The notes: generated from the sequence alone by a model not told the origin. DNA of 64,000 nt from Hermatobates lingyangjiaoensis (GCA_026182355.1 JAPFBL010000958.1:36791-100790), one strand, 5' to 3'. Counted from the first letter of the stretch, positions 19,110 to 30,964 are shown. A program made the numbers and translations.

Positions 19110-20015
19110 AACAGATTCAATTATATATCTGTTTGATAGAATAGGTGTGTTCTGTAAACCAGATTCGGTAAATTTTCTAGGATAAAAAATCAAACTTTTG
19201 TTGCCGACGTTTCGGTTTTATTTAAAACCTTTTTCATAGGGAAAAGTAAGAATTTTTTAACTAAGAAAATAAAAGTTACATTCTTTAAAGCAACAACAAT
19301 CTTAACCGGACAAAACCTTCGACTAGACCAGTGCTTCTCAAACGGTGCGCCCGGGCGTATTGGTGCGCCCCAAGATAACGGAAGATTAAGTTTATATAAT
19401 GGATTTATATTTTAGTTTTTGCATCATTTTAATTTATTTGAGAAAACACCAAGTATGTGGTTTTCAAGTCTGAGTCAAGTCTCGGCCACTTCATATTTTG
19501 AACTAGAAGGTAAATTTCTTTAATCTTTAAGCATCAATGCATAATACTTCCTCTTTGCCTTTACTCGGGGATTTAAATCATTTTTACTAGCCCTCCCTCT
19601 CTCTTACTCTCTCTGTCTATCTCTCTCTCTTTCTTTCTTTTTCTTAAAAAAAAAACTATAGATTTTAATTTCCAATCATTTTCCTATTACCAAATCTCAG
19701 GATTAAATTTTCTATATTAAAATCAGTGATGCGACCCAAAGTTTTGGTTTGGTTTCATAGGTGCGCTCTGAAGTAAAAAAGTTTAAGAAACACTGGACTA
19801 GACTGTCGACTATCCTGTTGGATTGTCTAGTCGATGGTTTTGTCTGTTAAGATTGTTGTTCCTTTAAAGAATGTAACTTTTATTTTCTTAGTTAAAAAAT
19901 TCTTACTTTTCCCTATGAAAAAGGTTTTAAATAAAACCGAAACGTTGGCAACGAGAGTTTGATTTTTTATCCTGGAAAGTTGTTTCAAATCCCGATTAGA
20001 GAATACACCTTTTAT
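19110..20015. repeat. Inverted pair, GAAACGTTGGCAACGAGAG family, with nested MITE
   Basis: Outer arms at about 19120-19265 and 19880-20012 are reverse complements of the family also at 3640-4000. The spacer carries GTCTAGTCGA-type sequence, interrupted by the hAT MITE at 19329-19795. The same spacer without the MITE is present at about 27300-27345. Confidence 0.65.
19329..19795. mobile_element. hAT-type MITE with 8-bp target duplication
   Basis: Ends CAGTGCTTCTCAAAC and GTTTAAGAAACACTG. The 8-bp direct repeat GACTAGAC flanks it at 19321-19328 and 19796-19803. The G/C-rich subterminal sequence GGTGCGCCCGGGCGTATTGG is followed by AT-rich filler. No transposase. Confidence 0.9.
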
Positions 20016-20021
20016 ATATAA

Positions 20022-21165
20022 AGTTCGTGAGTTTGTTTATTTATTTTTTTCTTTGTTCACCTATTTTTCGTGGATATAGAGACCTGAAATTAAATATATC
20101 TTATTTATTACCTGAATAATGTTAAATAAAAGAAAATTATCACTATATTCCCAAAATTGGAGCCAAGGTAGCAAGTGTCTTGCGAGCTCGCCGAAGACAG
20201 TACTGCAAAAATATTATAAGATATTATTATTAACCGTCATACCTCATATCCCTGATAGACGAGATAAGATAATAAATAATATCTTATTTACTAACCTCTG
20301 TGGCACCAACAATATGCATGAAAAAATATTACATACTAGACTAGCCATGACTTTGTGTCACTCAGATATTATAACAATAGTTATTGAAATTAATTCGCTG
20401 AACTTAATTGACAGGGATAATTTTAATTGTTGTTTCTTGTTATTAAGGCATGGAAACAGATTCTTATATGGCCCAAGCTTTTGATATAGTATTCTTAACA
20501 TTATTCAAGATATATACACAGTAAGTATATTTAGCAAAATAAAAAAAAAATAAAAGTAAAGAGACATTTATTTTATGACATAAATAAATAAAACATCAAT
20601 TCAAGTTATATACACAATCAAATATATTTAAAACGAACAAAACTTGTAAATTCAAATATTCAATTTATTTATATAAACATAAAATAACATTAATGAAAGG
20701 AATGTGTATTTATAATATTACCTTAGAACATTCGTATTTTATCTGACAGTTGTGTTCAAGTTTGTTTCTAAAATTATTCATTTTTAACTTCTAATATAGT
20801 AGTTTATTATATATTTGTTACATTTATATATAATACATTTTCACTACTGTCATAGGCGAGCACGCAAGCGACTGGCTACTCTGGAGCCATGCCTTTACTT
20901 TATTACCAGTGTTTATATTATTCAAATTTAAAAATTCAAAATTTTTTTTGTTTCATTTATTTTTAATACATTTGCACTACTGTCATCGGCGAGCACGCAA
21001 GACACTTGCTACCTTGGCTCCAATTTTGGGAATATAGTGATAATTTTCTTTTATTTAACATTATTCAGGTAATAAATAAGATATATTTAATTTCAGGTCT
21101 TTATCTCTACCGAAAGTGGGTGAACAAACAAACCCATGAACTTTATATATACATATTCCATATGT
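20022..21165. repeat. Inverted repeat with dispersed-repeat interior
   Basis: About 20025-20200 and about 20968-21148 are reverse complements, sharing AGACCTGAAATTAAATATAT, TTTATTACCTGAATAATG and GGAGCCAAGGTAGCAAGTGT. The interior (20450-20830) is a second copy of the dispersed repeat at 780-985 plus 1569-1660, lacking the mariner insertion. The 121-residue frame at 20119-20484 lies across these repeats and looks spurious. Confidence 0.55.
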
Positions 21166-21649
21166 TTAATAACTTTATGGACTTTTAACAGTGGCGTAGC
21201 AAATATGTTTGCCCCCCCCCCTTCCCAGGATCTATGAGTTCAGAGACGAACGAGCACGCAAGCCACTGAGCTACTCTGGATTTATTAAAACAGGATTGAC
21301 CTCTCAACAGGATAAATTGATGGTCAAAGTTGGTATCCCCCTCTCCTGGGCATTGATTATCCTTTAACCTTCAAAATTTCAGAAAGTTTTTTAAATATTT
21401 ATTTCATTTGAATTACAACCAAGCATCTAATTTTAGACTGTTGTTATTAGTCACAGACTTTCATCTTATTACAGTACTCGTATACATGTACAGTCATCAT
21501 CAAAGAAAACCTACAATTTTTTTTTTTAAAAAAACGTATAATTCAAATTATAAAAAATTGTTAATATAATTAACTGGCTAGACAAACAAATATAATAAAC
21601 TTTCAAACACTTTAGACAATAGTTTTTGAAAAATGTAAAATACATTTAT

Positions 21650-21850
21650 TTTTAACTTGGAAACATTTTTAAATCATTAGTTATGAAATCCGTAATTGTG
21701 TGGTATTTACTCATTCTGAGGTAACAACAACGCGTTTCAAACACTTTGTGTTCATCATCAGGAAGACACCAAGGATATAGTGCAGAACGCGTTGTTGTTG
21801 AATAAAACTTCATTTGTATGAAGACTTTTGTTTCTTTATCCATTTTACCT
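21650..21850. repeat. PLE-type terminal repeat with GAAACGCGTT hammerhead-like core
   Basis: On the minus strand, about 21765-21725: CTGATGA, GAACAC/GTGTTT hairpin, GAA, self-complementary ACGCGT, T. The core is the canonical CTGATGA. Stem I is weak in this copy. An inverted partial copy (GAACGCGTTGTTGTTG) follows at 21785-21800. Confidence 0.5.
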
Positions 21851-22006
21851 CAGAATAGGAAACATTAAACTGATTTTTTTTTAAATACAGTAATTTACAT
21901 ATAAAACATGAAAATAATTCTTAAAAAATCATTTTTGTATAAAATTTTATTTTTTTTTTGTTACCTTGTTATGATGTTAATTTTTGTCTATTTTCTATTT
22001 GTACGT

Positions 22007-22310
22007 CCTTAATCATAATTTTTTATTTACCTTAATCATGATTTTTTATTTACCTTAATCATGATTTTTTATTTACCTTAATCATAATTTTTTATTTACC
22101 TTAATCATGATTTTTTATTTACCTTAATCATAATTTTTTATTTACCTTAATCATGATTTTTTATTTACCTTAATCATGATTTTTTATTTACCTTAATCAT
22201 AATTTTTTATTTACCTTAATCATGATTTTTTATTTACCTTAATCATAATTTTTTATTTACCTTAATAATGATTTTTTATTTACCTTAATCATGATTTTTT
22301 ATTTACGATA
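22007..22310 (+). repeat. 23-24 bp AT-rich minisatellite
   Basis: About 12 copies of ACCTTAATCAT(G/A)ATTTTTTA plus TTT. It is followed by a degenerate (ATTTTT)n stretch to about 22400. It lies in the last visible intron. Confidence 0.9.
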
Positions 22311-22313
22311 TTT

Positions 22314-22350
<37 letters not shown>

Positions 22351-22593
22351 ATTTTTATTTTTTATTTTTATTTATTATTTATTTTTTATTTTTTTTTACT
22401 CGTACCTTAATCATGATTTTTGACATAAGATTTAGTCCAGAATGGCAAAGTCAAAATGACAATATTTCTAGACTTCTTCAGGGCTACTATAAATTAGTTC
22501 TTTAGACACTTTAAACAAATAAACATGATTATACTTGTATTAATAGGTGATAAGAGTTTTTTTTTGAAGCCTAACTGCTGGAATATGTTTCAG

Positions 22594-22722
22594 GTAACTG
22601 AAATGGATCTGTACAGTCACTTGGTCGTTGATGTTGGTCACCCACCAAGCAGCATTAGACAACTACAGCAGGAAGAGGAAAATATCAAGAAAGCCAAAGC
22701 AAATAAAGTCCACCTCGGATGA
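22594..22722 (+). CDS. Beta-1,4-galactosyltransferase family, terminal coding exon
   Basis: The acceptor GGAATATGTTTCAG precedes 22594; the frame continues in phase 0: VTEMDLYSHLVVDVGHPPSS, then IRQLQQEEENIKKAKANKVH and LG before TGA (22720-22722). V-x-x-x-x-L-Y-x-x-x-x-V-D-V marks the last beta strand of the catalytic domain in this family; the basic/glutamine-rich tail is lineage-specific. The five visible exons total 839 coding bases in a single uninterrupted frame, so the gene looks intact. No AATAAA signal was seen in the next 130 bp. Confidence 0.9.
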   Translation, partial: VTEMDLYSHLVVDVGHPPSSIRQLQQEEENIKKAKANKVHLG

Positions 22723-22839
22723 CAAGGCTTGTTATAAAATATTATTTTTTCATTATATCACTTAACTCCTATGCTAAACTTCTTCTTTACAATGGTTTTT
22801 TTTTGATACCTTGCCTATTGTAGAAAGCAAAATTCATTA

Positions 22840-23425
22840 TGGAGTTTGCTTAAAATTCCATTATGGAGTTTGCTTGAAACTATATCAAGAGGTTCTCTTA
22901 CTACCATTCCCCTATATGGAGTTGACTTGGCACTCCATTACGAAGTTTGCTTGACTATATCAAGAGGTTTTCTTATCATTCCACTATGGAGTTGACTTGA
23001 TACTCTATTATGAAGTTCGCTTGATACTATATCGAGGTTCTCTTACTACTATTCTACTATGGAGTTGACTTGACACTCCATTATGGAGTTTACTTGATAC
23101 TATATCAAGAATTTTCTTATCATTCCACTATGGAGTAGATATGACACTCCAATATGAAGTTTGCTTGATACTATATCAAGAAGTTTTCTTACCATTTCAC
23201 TATGCAGTTGATGTGACACTCCATTATGAAGTTTACTTGATCCTATATCAAGAGGTTCTCTTATTACGATTGATAAGAGTTGACTTGACATTCCATTATG
23301 AAGTTCGCTTGGTACTATGATATTTACTTCCTTCTTCACTATGGAGTTTACTTGACACTCTATTATGGAGTTGGTTTATTCTTCGGAGTTTCCTTGGTAT
23401 CGCACTATGTAGTTGACTTATGCTA
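22840..23425 (+). repeat. Degenerate minisatellite, units about 60-70 bp
   Basis: Copies contain CACT(A/C)TATGGAGTTGACTTGA, CACTCCATTATGAAGTTTGC and TTGATACTATATCAAGAGG. Roughly 8-9 units, beginning about 120 bp after the glycosyltransferase stop codon. The minus-strand frame at 23100-23339 is repeat-derived. Confidence 0.8.
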
Positions 23426-24030
23426 TATATATCAACTTATGCTAAATGGTGGCAGCATACCATAACGTACCAAATACATAACCTCACTAAAACTTTCTAG
23501 AATGGCTATCTCAATTTCATTTACTTTAGCATACTACACATTTAATAAAAATAATAACTATTAATAATACATAATTAACTTAATAATAAACAAAAAAAAG
23601 TCTAGCCTAACTGTTAATGACCGGTCAAGACGTACCATAGGTTGTATAGCAGCCTACCTACCAAAAAGTTACCTTTTTAAGTTAAAGTTACCTTTTTAGG
23701 TTTAAAGTTACCTTTTTACGTTTAAAGTTATCTTTTTTTGTTTAAAGTTGTCGATTAGGAGGTGCTGAGTATAGGTTTATATTTCCAAGAGGTCGGTGGA
23801 TCAAAAATGTTTGGGGAAAACTTCTCTATATCCTACGCATATGCAAATGTTGTCTCGTCAACACAAAATATTTATAACTTTCTTAACATAAGCTCCTCCC
23901 AGTCAAGAAGCAACAGTAGATCTTTCCTAACTTAGAAACTCTTAAATACAGTAAGTCGTTAAGTATGAGTTAGATACAGTATAATCATATTGTATTTTTA
24001 AATCAGTATAATTATACAAAAACATGAAAA
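23425..24030. other. AT-rich intergenic DNA
   Basis: It holds short repeats such as AAAGTTACCTTTTTA (about 23665-23740) and no gene that I can support. Confidence 0.5.
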
Positions 24031-24370
24031 ACATTATCTATTACCAATAATCCAACCACAATAACAAATGGGGGAAAAAAATACTAAGATTTTTCTAACC
24101 GTAAAAAGCGGTCTTCGTCAGATTCAAAAACCCATCTGAAACACTAGATGCAGGAAACATCTGGTGAGGGGTTGAGAAGTGTGGGTGCGAAGACCCTTAA
24201 AAATTTGACACCCTTTTAAAATACCATTCTTCCCTTGCAGTCCTCTCAACTCGTCACCAATATGTTCTCTGCATCTAGTGTTTCAGTTTGGTTTTTGAAT
24301 CTGACGAAGACCGCTTGTTACAGTTGAAAGATCCTAATCTTTTTTTTTTCATGTCATATTGTGGGAAAAC
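24030..24370. repeat. Inverted pair (GACT/AGTC family), partly decayed
   Basis: The left arm 24045-24140 (minus) and right arm 24280-24362 (plus) share AAGCGGTCTTCGTCAG / CTGACGAAGACCGCTTGTTA. Its distal part (ATTGTGGTTTGATCATTG) appears separately at 25479-25510, after the mariner-type insertion. Confidence 0.55.
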
Positions 24371-24478
24371 AAAGTATAAAAGTTGAACCAGTGGGTTTCA
24401 TTCTTTGCTCATGTGCATCAATGTTATTGTATAATCTATTACTACATATGCCAGTTACGTATAATATACATAGTTGTA

Positions 24479-25437
24479 CAGGGTGGCCAAATGTCACATC
24501 GGACTTTTAACCTTTAAGATCTTTTTTATTGTTGTAGTTCTAATTATGAAATTTCAACACAATATAAACAAAAGCCAGGAAATTTATTTGGGTAACTTTA
24601 ACAAAGGAACAAAATAAAAATTATTTATGAAAAATAACATCTTTTAAATGTCGACCATTCTCATTCTGGCACATTATAGCCCTTTCCTCAAAGAAATAAG
24701 GCCCTATGATGTTATCAGCCATCATTGCACACCAAACTGTGCACTTTATTGGATGCAACTGTCTCATTTGAATTATTCTTGGATTCTCTGATCCCCAGAA
24801 TCTGTAATTTTGAGTGTTAATAAAGCCATTCAAATGGAAATGAGCTTCATCAGACATCAGCAACTTTTAAATAAAATTTGGTTCATTTTGTGCCAACTCT
24901 TGAAGTCTAATTGCATATTAAAGCCTTGCTTCGTAATCTGCTGGTTTCAGTTCTTGGACCATTTGCACCTTGTACGGAAAGAGTTTGAGGCTATGAAGAA
25001 TTCTCCTTAAAGAACTTCGGGATATCCCAAGTTTACTTGAGCGTCTTCGAGTTGATATTGTTGCAGTCTCTTCAACACTTTCCCTTACTCTTTCACGGTT
25101 TTCGTCTGTTCTTACATTCCGAGGTCTCTCCCAGTTCGTGGAAGGTCAGTTACTGCACCTTGTTGCTCAGACTGACGAACTATGCTCCTTATTGCATTGT
25201 CACTAGGTGCATTTCTCACTTGGTAATGACGTCTATATGGTCTTTGAGTTGAAATAATTGACTCACGATTTTCATAGAATAATTTGACAATTTGCGTTCT
25301 TTCTGGAATGCTGTACTTTTCCATGATTAATTTCCAATGATTCTAATATAATATTATCTGAAAAAAATATTAATAATAACTATATTTAGCAAATTGACAG
25401 CATATTAAAAACCTGAAGTGTCTTTTGGCCCACCCTG
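24479..25437 (-). mobile_element. Mariner-type transposon with decayed transposase
   Basis: Ends CAGGGTGGCCAAA and TTTGGCCCACCCTG are flanked by TA on both sides. The minus strand encodes, with one frameshift and at least two stops, the whole length of a short transposase. It starts MEKYSIPERTQIVKLFYENR at 25324, has a helix-turn-helix domain, then SLRRILHSLKLFPYKVQMVQ, then SDEAHFHLNGFINTQNYRFW (catalytic D-E-A-H-F) and VWCAMMADNIIGPYFFEERA. The end of the catalytic domain is truncated. Same lineage as 988-1568 and 17560-18040. Confidence 0.85.
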
Positions 25438-25599
25438 TACATCTGCTAATAAAGATGTTAAAAAACAAAAAAAAATATTGTGGTTTGATCATTGATTGTT
25501 ATTTCACGTATTTATTGTGTTATCTTGTTATTACCTATTATATACAAAAATTACAACATAACATTAAAATTATTACACCGAATAAATAATTTAAATTCA

Positions 25600-26020
25600 T
25601 CTTATACAATGGCATAGCACAGTGAGGGGGAGGGGATTCACCATGGGCAGCACGTACCAGGGGGCGGTATTTTGTGGGGGTAAAAATAGAAAATAAAAAA
25701 ATATTAAATAATAAAAACTAAAAAAAAAATGAAATTTAATTTTTTTACAAACATCAGTTTTTTTAAGGTCGTAATTGTTTTTATTTGTGTAATACTGTTT
25801 TAAACGAATGATTTAAATATAATATTTATTTAAATCTTAAATATTATGTAAATTTAATTTAATTTAAATAAATATTTATGTAAATCTTACGACCTCCCGG
25901 GCGGCAAAAATAGTTGCTACGTCACTATACTAATATTTCTATAATAATTACTAAAAATATTGCAATAACTTAGTACAATATAATAGTTCAATTGGTAGCG
26001 TATATAAAAAAAAATATACG
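25600..26020. repeat. Possible hAT-type MITE remnant
   Basis: GGCATAGCACAGTGAGGGGG on the left and CGGGCGGCAAAAATAGTTGC plus TACGTCAC on the right enclose AT-rich filler. Such ends are common in MITEs, but I could not fix exact termini. Confidence 0.35.
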
Positions 26021-26189
26021 ACAGTTTGCCTGTTGTCCTAAAGCATGGATGTTTCCTCTTCAAACCGCATGGTGCGCTTGTGTTCCCTTATGAACAGAAA
26101 CTGACTTTAATTACACCGATTAATTTTCTTCTAATTAAATATATAATTAGTTGTTAATTACCGATTTTTTCTTCTAATTACATATATAA

Positions 26190-26465
26190 TTACTTGTTTT
26201 TAAAACACATTAATTTGTAAAGGAAACTTTTTTTGTTTATTTTATAGATTTGTTTTGTTTTTTTCATAGTTGAGATTTTTTTTTTTTCAATAACGGGGCC
26301 TACGTGATCGTCAGTGGCTTTGTTTGTAATACAGTAACCATGTATTGTTTCCACACGACTGAAATGTTGATTGGAAAGATTCAGCAAGTTCAAGTAAACA
26401 AGACCAGTCCACAGTAGAGTCAAAAATATTGTCCCGTTAATCCTCTTGGTGATAATCCACACCAT
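26190..26465 (-). CDS. Candidate exon with a type II membrane anchor
   Basis: An open frame on the minus strand from ATG at 26465: MVWIITKRINGTIFLTLLWT, then GLVYLNLLNLSNQHFSRVET. A basic patch precedes about 19 hydrophobic residues (residues 12-30), followed by polar, mixed-composition sequence to about residue 60. After that it degrades into Lys/Ile-rich translation of AT-rich DNA. The layout (short basic tail, single anchor) fits the first exon of a type II Golgi or plasma-membrane protein. A donor near residue 54-60 is possible but not clear. It lies downstream of and antisense to the glycosyltransferase gene. I do not recognise the family; it may be chance. Confidence 0.3.
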   Translation of the reverse strand: MVWIITKRINGTIFLTLLWTGLVYLNLLNLSNQHFSRVETIHGYCITNKATDDHVGPVIEKKKISTMKKTKQIYKINKKSFLYKLMCFKNK

Positions 26466-26754
26466 ACTGTAATTCCTGAAGAAGTAACTTAAAGGTCGAT
26501 CATAAGTATGAATCCCAGTTCCCCCAGAATTATAATAGTTATTCGGACGATTATTGAAATGTGTTTAACACATCTCTCCATACAATCTTTATCGACAAAG
26601 TTCACATTTTCGTTCGAATTTTCTAACCATCTCTTTGGTTTAAATCATCGTCAATAAAAGAATAGACTAATCTAGAATATAACTTTTCCACTTATAAAGT
26701 TTTTACAACTAAAAACAAACCGTTAAGTTATCCGCTACTAAAAGATTTACATAC

Positions 26755-26935
26755 TTTTTTTTTTTTTTTGACATCCATTCAAGGGTTTGAGGCTACCCTC
26801 TTGAGTAAACATCCTTACTCCGGTATGTGGTGCTCAGCCGGAGCCGATATAATACCACCGATAGAGCTTCAGGGATTTTCCCCTGTATGATACATCGCGT
26901 CATTACAGGTCTGGACCAGAACGGATAACATTTTT
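26755..26935. mobile_element. LINE-like 3' fragment
   Basis: The segment with CTTGAGTAAAC, TCCTTACTCCGGTATG, GGTGCTCAGCCGGAGC and ACCACCGATAGAGCTTCAGG recurs at about 61765-61860, next to a retrotransposon-like cysteine motif. It begins with a T-run (A-tail on the other strand), typical of a LINE 3' end or a derived element. Confidence 0.5.
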
Positions 26936-26994
26936 AGAACAAATGGTGAGAAAACAGCAAAATGATGCTTGTAAATTATTTTATATATATACAT

Positions 26995-27550
26995 ATAAAA
27001 AGATTTCACATAAACACGTGAAATAACAATCAATGATCAAACCACAATAAGAAAATGGGAAAGCAAGGCTAGGATCTTTCAACCGTAACAAGCGGTCTTC
27101 GTTCAAAAACCGAACAGTTGGGTTTTCGACTCTGACGAAGACCGCTTGTTACGGTTGAAAGATCTTAGTCTTGCTTTCCCATTTTCTTATTGTGGTTTGA
27201 TCATATATATATATAGGTGTGTTCTCTAATCGGGGTTCGGTCAATTTTCCAGGATAAAAAATCAAACTCTCGTTGCCAACGTTTCGGTTTTATTTAACCC
27301 CGGACAAAACCTTCGACTAGACTGTCTAGTCGAAGGTTTTGTCCGGTTAACATTGTTGTTCCTTTAAATAATGTCAATTTCATTTTCTTAGTTTAAAAAA
27401 TTCTTACTTCTGCCTATGAAAAAAGTTTTTAAATAAAACCGAAACGTTGGCAACGAGAGTTTGATTTTTTATCCTGAAAAAGTGACCGAACCCCGATTAG
27501 AGAACACACCTATTCTATCAAACGGTCGATATATGGTAATATTGAATCTG

Positions 27551-27588
<38 letters not shown>

Positions 27589-27595
27589 AAACAAA
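26995..27595. repeat. Two adjacent PLE-type inverted pairs and (TA)n
   Basis: The first pair (27000-27115 minus, 27117-27200 plus) belongs to the GACT/AGTC family, with an intact hammerhead-like motif at 27128-27170. The second (27215-27300, 27415-27545) belongs to the GAAACGTTGG family and has an inner GACTAGAC/GTCTAGTC palindrome. A (TA)n tract ends the block at 27553-27585. Confidence 0.65.
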
Positions 27596-27599
27596 TTAC

Positions 27600-28390
27600 A
27601 ATAAACACCTTACACTACAATTACGAGGTGTAATAAAAAATTAATGATACTTTTTTCAATTTCGCGCGTGTTATATACTGTAATTTAAAAAAATTTTTTT
27701 TTTTTGCTATATTTGTACACTCGCTACGATCATATGTTCATACTGCTGACTATCTAGAATGTGTAATTTTTACCTATGACGCTAGACGACGTTAACAAAC
27801 TTATACATATTTTTGTTTTCCAGCAATTTTTTTTTTTTGCTGTTAAAAATAATTTAGTAAAGTATTTCTATTAAATTTTGTTTAAAAAATTATATTAAGT
27901 GCTCAAAAATTTCTTGAAATTTTGACAGTGAGATACAGTGAGTCAGTCAACTAGACAAAAAATAAAAAAATGTTTATAAGTCGTATAACAGTTGAGGGGG
28001 GTGTTGAAGCATTTTCTGCATTCGAGCTAATTCATGTAATGAAAAAGTCACAATGATCTACCTACTGTATTTCTTTAGAAGTATATATTAAGAATTCGTA
28101 AAGTTACAAAGATCTATGTAATATTTAATCGTAAAGAAAAGCTCTTCACATCTCATAAAAGTGGTATGATTTCTTTCTTCTTACCCGATCTACTCTGCCA
28201 GTCATTTTTGTAGCCTTTCTTAATTTTTACGTAAAGAAATTTAAAAAGTAAAGAGTTAGAGGCAACTTAATGACTAGTTTGTTAGCTTTAATGAGCTAAT
28301 ACAGAATGACCTAAGTATCATAAATATCAGAATTGAGTCTGGTTTCAGATATATGAATCAGAGACGGGAGGAGTTATAGGCTGATGCTAT
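27600..28390. other. AT-rich intergenic DNA, nothing recognised
   Basis: No frame, terminal repeat or tandem array stands out in this stretch. Confidence 0.5.
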
Positions 28391-28394
28391 CTTT

Positions 28395-30120
28395 GTTAAT
28401 GTCTTGCGATCTACCAATAATACCTTGGTTTTGGACTGGTAGATCGCGATCTACCAGACCAATAATACCTTGGTTTTGGACTGGTAGATCGCGATCTACC
28501 AATAATGCCTTGGTGTTGGACTGGTAGATCGCGATCTACCAATAATACGTTGGTGATGGACTGGTAGATCGCGATCTACCAATAATACGTTGGTGATGGA
28601 CTGGTAGATCGCGATCTACCAATAATACCTTGGTTTTGGACTGGTAGATCGCGATCTACCAATAATGCCTTGGTGTTGGACTGGTAGATCGCGATCTACC
28701 AATAATACGTTGGTGATGGACTGTTAGAACGCGATCTACCAATAATGCCTTGGTGTTGGACTGACAGATCGCGATCTACCAATAATACGTTGGTGATGGA
28801 CTGTTAGAACGCGATCTACCAATAATACCTTGGTTTTGGACTGGTAGATCGCGATTTACCAATAATGACTTGGTGTTGGACTGGTAGATCGCGATCTACC
28901 AATAATATCTTGGTGTTGGACTGGTAGAAAAGCGATCTACCAACAATGCGTTGGTGTTGGACTGGTAGATTGCGATCTACCAATAAAGCCTTGGTGTTGG
29001 ACTGGTAGATCGCGATCTACCAATAATATCTTGGTGTCGGACTGTTAGATCGCGATCTACCAATAATACGTTGGTGATGGACTGTTAGATCGCGATCTAC
29101 CAATAATATCTTGGTGTTGGACTGGTAGAAAAGCGATCTATCAATAATACGTTGGTGTTGGACTGTTAGATCGCGATCTACCAATAATATCTTGGTGTTG
29201 GACTGGTAGAAAAGCGATCTACCAATAATGCGTTGGTGTTGGACTGATAGATCGCGATCTACCAATAATGCCTTGGTGTTGGACTGCTAGATCGCGATCT
29301 ATCAATAATACGTTGGTGTTGGACTGTTAGATCGCGATCTACCAATAATGCCTTGGTGTTGGACTGCTAGATCGCGATCTACCAATAATACGTTGGTGAT
29401 GGACTGTTAGAACGCGATCTACCAATAATATCTTGGTGTTGGACTGGTAGAAAGCGATCTACGAATAATGCGTTGGTGTTGGACTGGTAGATCGCGATCT
29501 ACCAATAATGCCTTGGTGTTGGACTGCTAGATCGCGATCTATCAATAATACGTTGGTGTTGGACTGTTAGATCGCGATCTACCAATAATGCCTTGGTGTT
29601 GGACTGCTAGATCGCGATCTATCAATAATACGTTGGTGATGGACTGTTAGATCGCGATCTACCAATAATATCTTGGTGTTGGACTGGTAGAAAAGCGATC
29701 TACCAATAATGCGTTGGTGTTGGACTGGTAGATCGCGATCTACCAATAATGCCTTTGTGTTGGACTGCTAGATCGCGACCTATCAATAATACGTTGGTGT
29801 TGGACTGTTAGATCGCGATCTACCAATAATGCCTTGGTGTTGGACTGCTAGATCGCGATCTACCAATAATACGTTGGTGATGGACTGTTAGAACGCGATC
29901 TACCAATAATATCTTGGTGTTGGACTAGTAGAAAAGCGATCTGCCAATAATATATTGGTGTTGGACTGGTAGAAAAGCGATCTACCAATAATGCCTTGGT
30001 GTTGGACTGGTAGATCGCGATCTACCAATAATGCCTTGGTGTTGGACTGGTAGATCGCGATCTACCAATAATACGTTGGTGTTGGACTGTTAAATCGTGA
30101 TCTACCAATAATAATATCTA
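28395..30120 (+). repeat. 40-bp satellite, about 42 copies, with a palindromic core
   Basis: The unit joins a 20-nt perfect palindrome TGGTAGATCGCGATCTACCA to ATAATGCCTTGGTGTTGGAC. Common variants are CCTTGG/CGTTGG, TTGGTGTTGG/TTGGTGATGG, GGTAGAT/GTTAGAA and AAAGCGATC. Variants alternate in a pattern suggesting higher-order duplications of several units, for example near 29270-29420 and 29510-29640. Frames crossing it are repeat-derived. Confidence 0.95.
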
Positions 30121-30124
30121 CCAA

Positions 30125-30950
30125 TAATATAAATAATTTTAAATTATATTAAAAAGAATTGTGATTTACGCAAAGTTGTTAATTCATAGATGCGCCTAAA
30201 AAGGTCGAAACATTGACTAACTCGAAAGTCTATTCTCTTGGCACTCACGCAGGTCGATCATTTGACAAGCTCGATAGTCGATACCTTCACAAACCCAATG
30301 GTCGATACTTTGACAAGCACTGCTAACCTATAGATAAGTAGTGTATAAATCGATAATCTAAGATTAAATTGTATTCGACATCATTTCTTTTATATATAAC
30401 CAACTCTCCTTGTACTATTATAAACCACAGAACGATATCATTGTGAATTCTATATACCAAAGATAACCTTGCAAGTGACCTCAGAATCTATTTACCTGCC
30501 TTCAGAATGTCAAATAGTGTAAAAATATAAATATAGAATAAAATATAACACCTATTGTAAATTGGCTAAATACAGAATAACTTATTTTATTTTTTAGAAT
30601 ATTTTTTATTAATATATGAATGTATAAAAGTTATATACTAGTTTGAAATGTATACTGTATGTGTATTTTATAGAAATAATATTATTTAAATAAAATGTTT
30701 TTTTTTTCTTTTTACAAACCCCCATGTTGTAGAAAAAGTCATCAAACTGTTATACTGTGATCCAGATAGCAGAAAGAATGACCAGCAAAAAGCCGCATAG
30801 TTATTGTGTTCAACACTTGAAGGCCTGAAGGAAAACATTCGGAAAAAACACGAAAAACTACCATAGGTGAGTGCCATGTCTTCAATATATATATATATAT
30901 ATATATAATGTGAAAACCTGGTTTAATATATACACAGAGAAGGTAGAAGG
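30125..30950. other. AT-rich intergenic DNA
   Basis: No supported gene. Contains a PLE-like CTAAAAAGGTCGAAACATTGAC stretch at about 30190 (decayed terminal-repeat core) and a (TA)n tract at 30885-30907. Confidence 0.4.
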
Positions 30951-30964
30951 GGGGGTTTTTTCCA

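Noticed and set aside
20119..20484. 121-codon + frame
   Set aside because: It crosses inverted and dispersed repeats and includes SINE-head sequence; composition is not convincing.
23100..23339. 79-codon minus frame with SSKLHNGVSHQLHS-type repeats
   Set aside because: Produced by the 60-70 bp minisatellite; no independent coding evidence.
28395..30120. CRISPR-like array of short repeats
   Set aside because: Units are contiguous without unique spacers and the genome is eukaryotic; it is satellite DNA.
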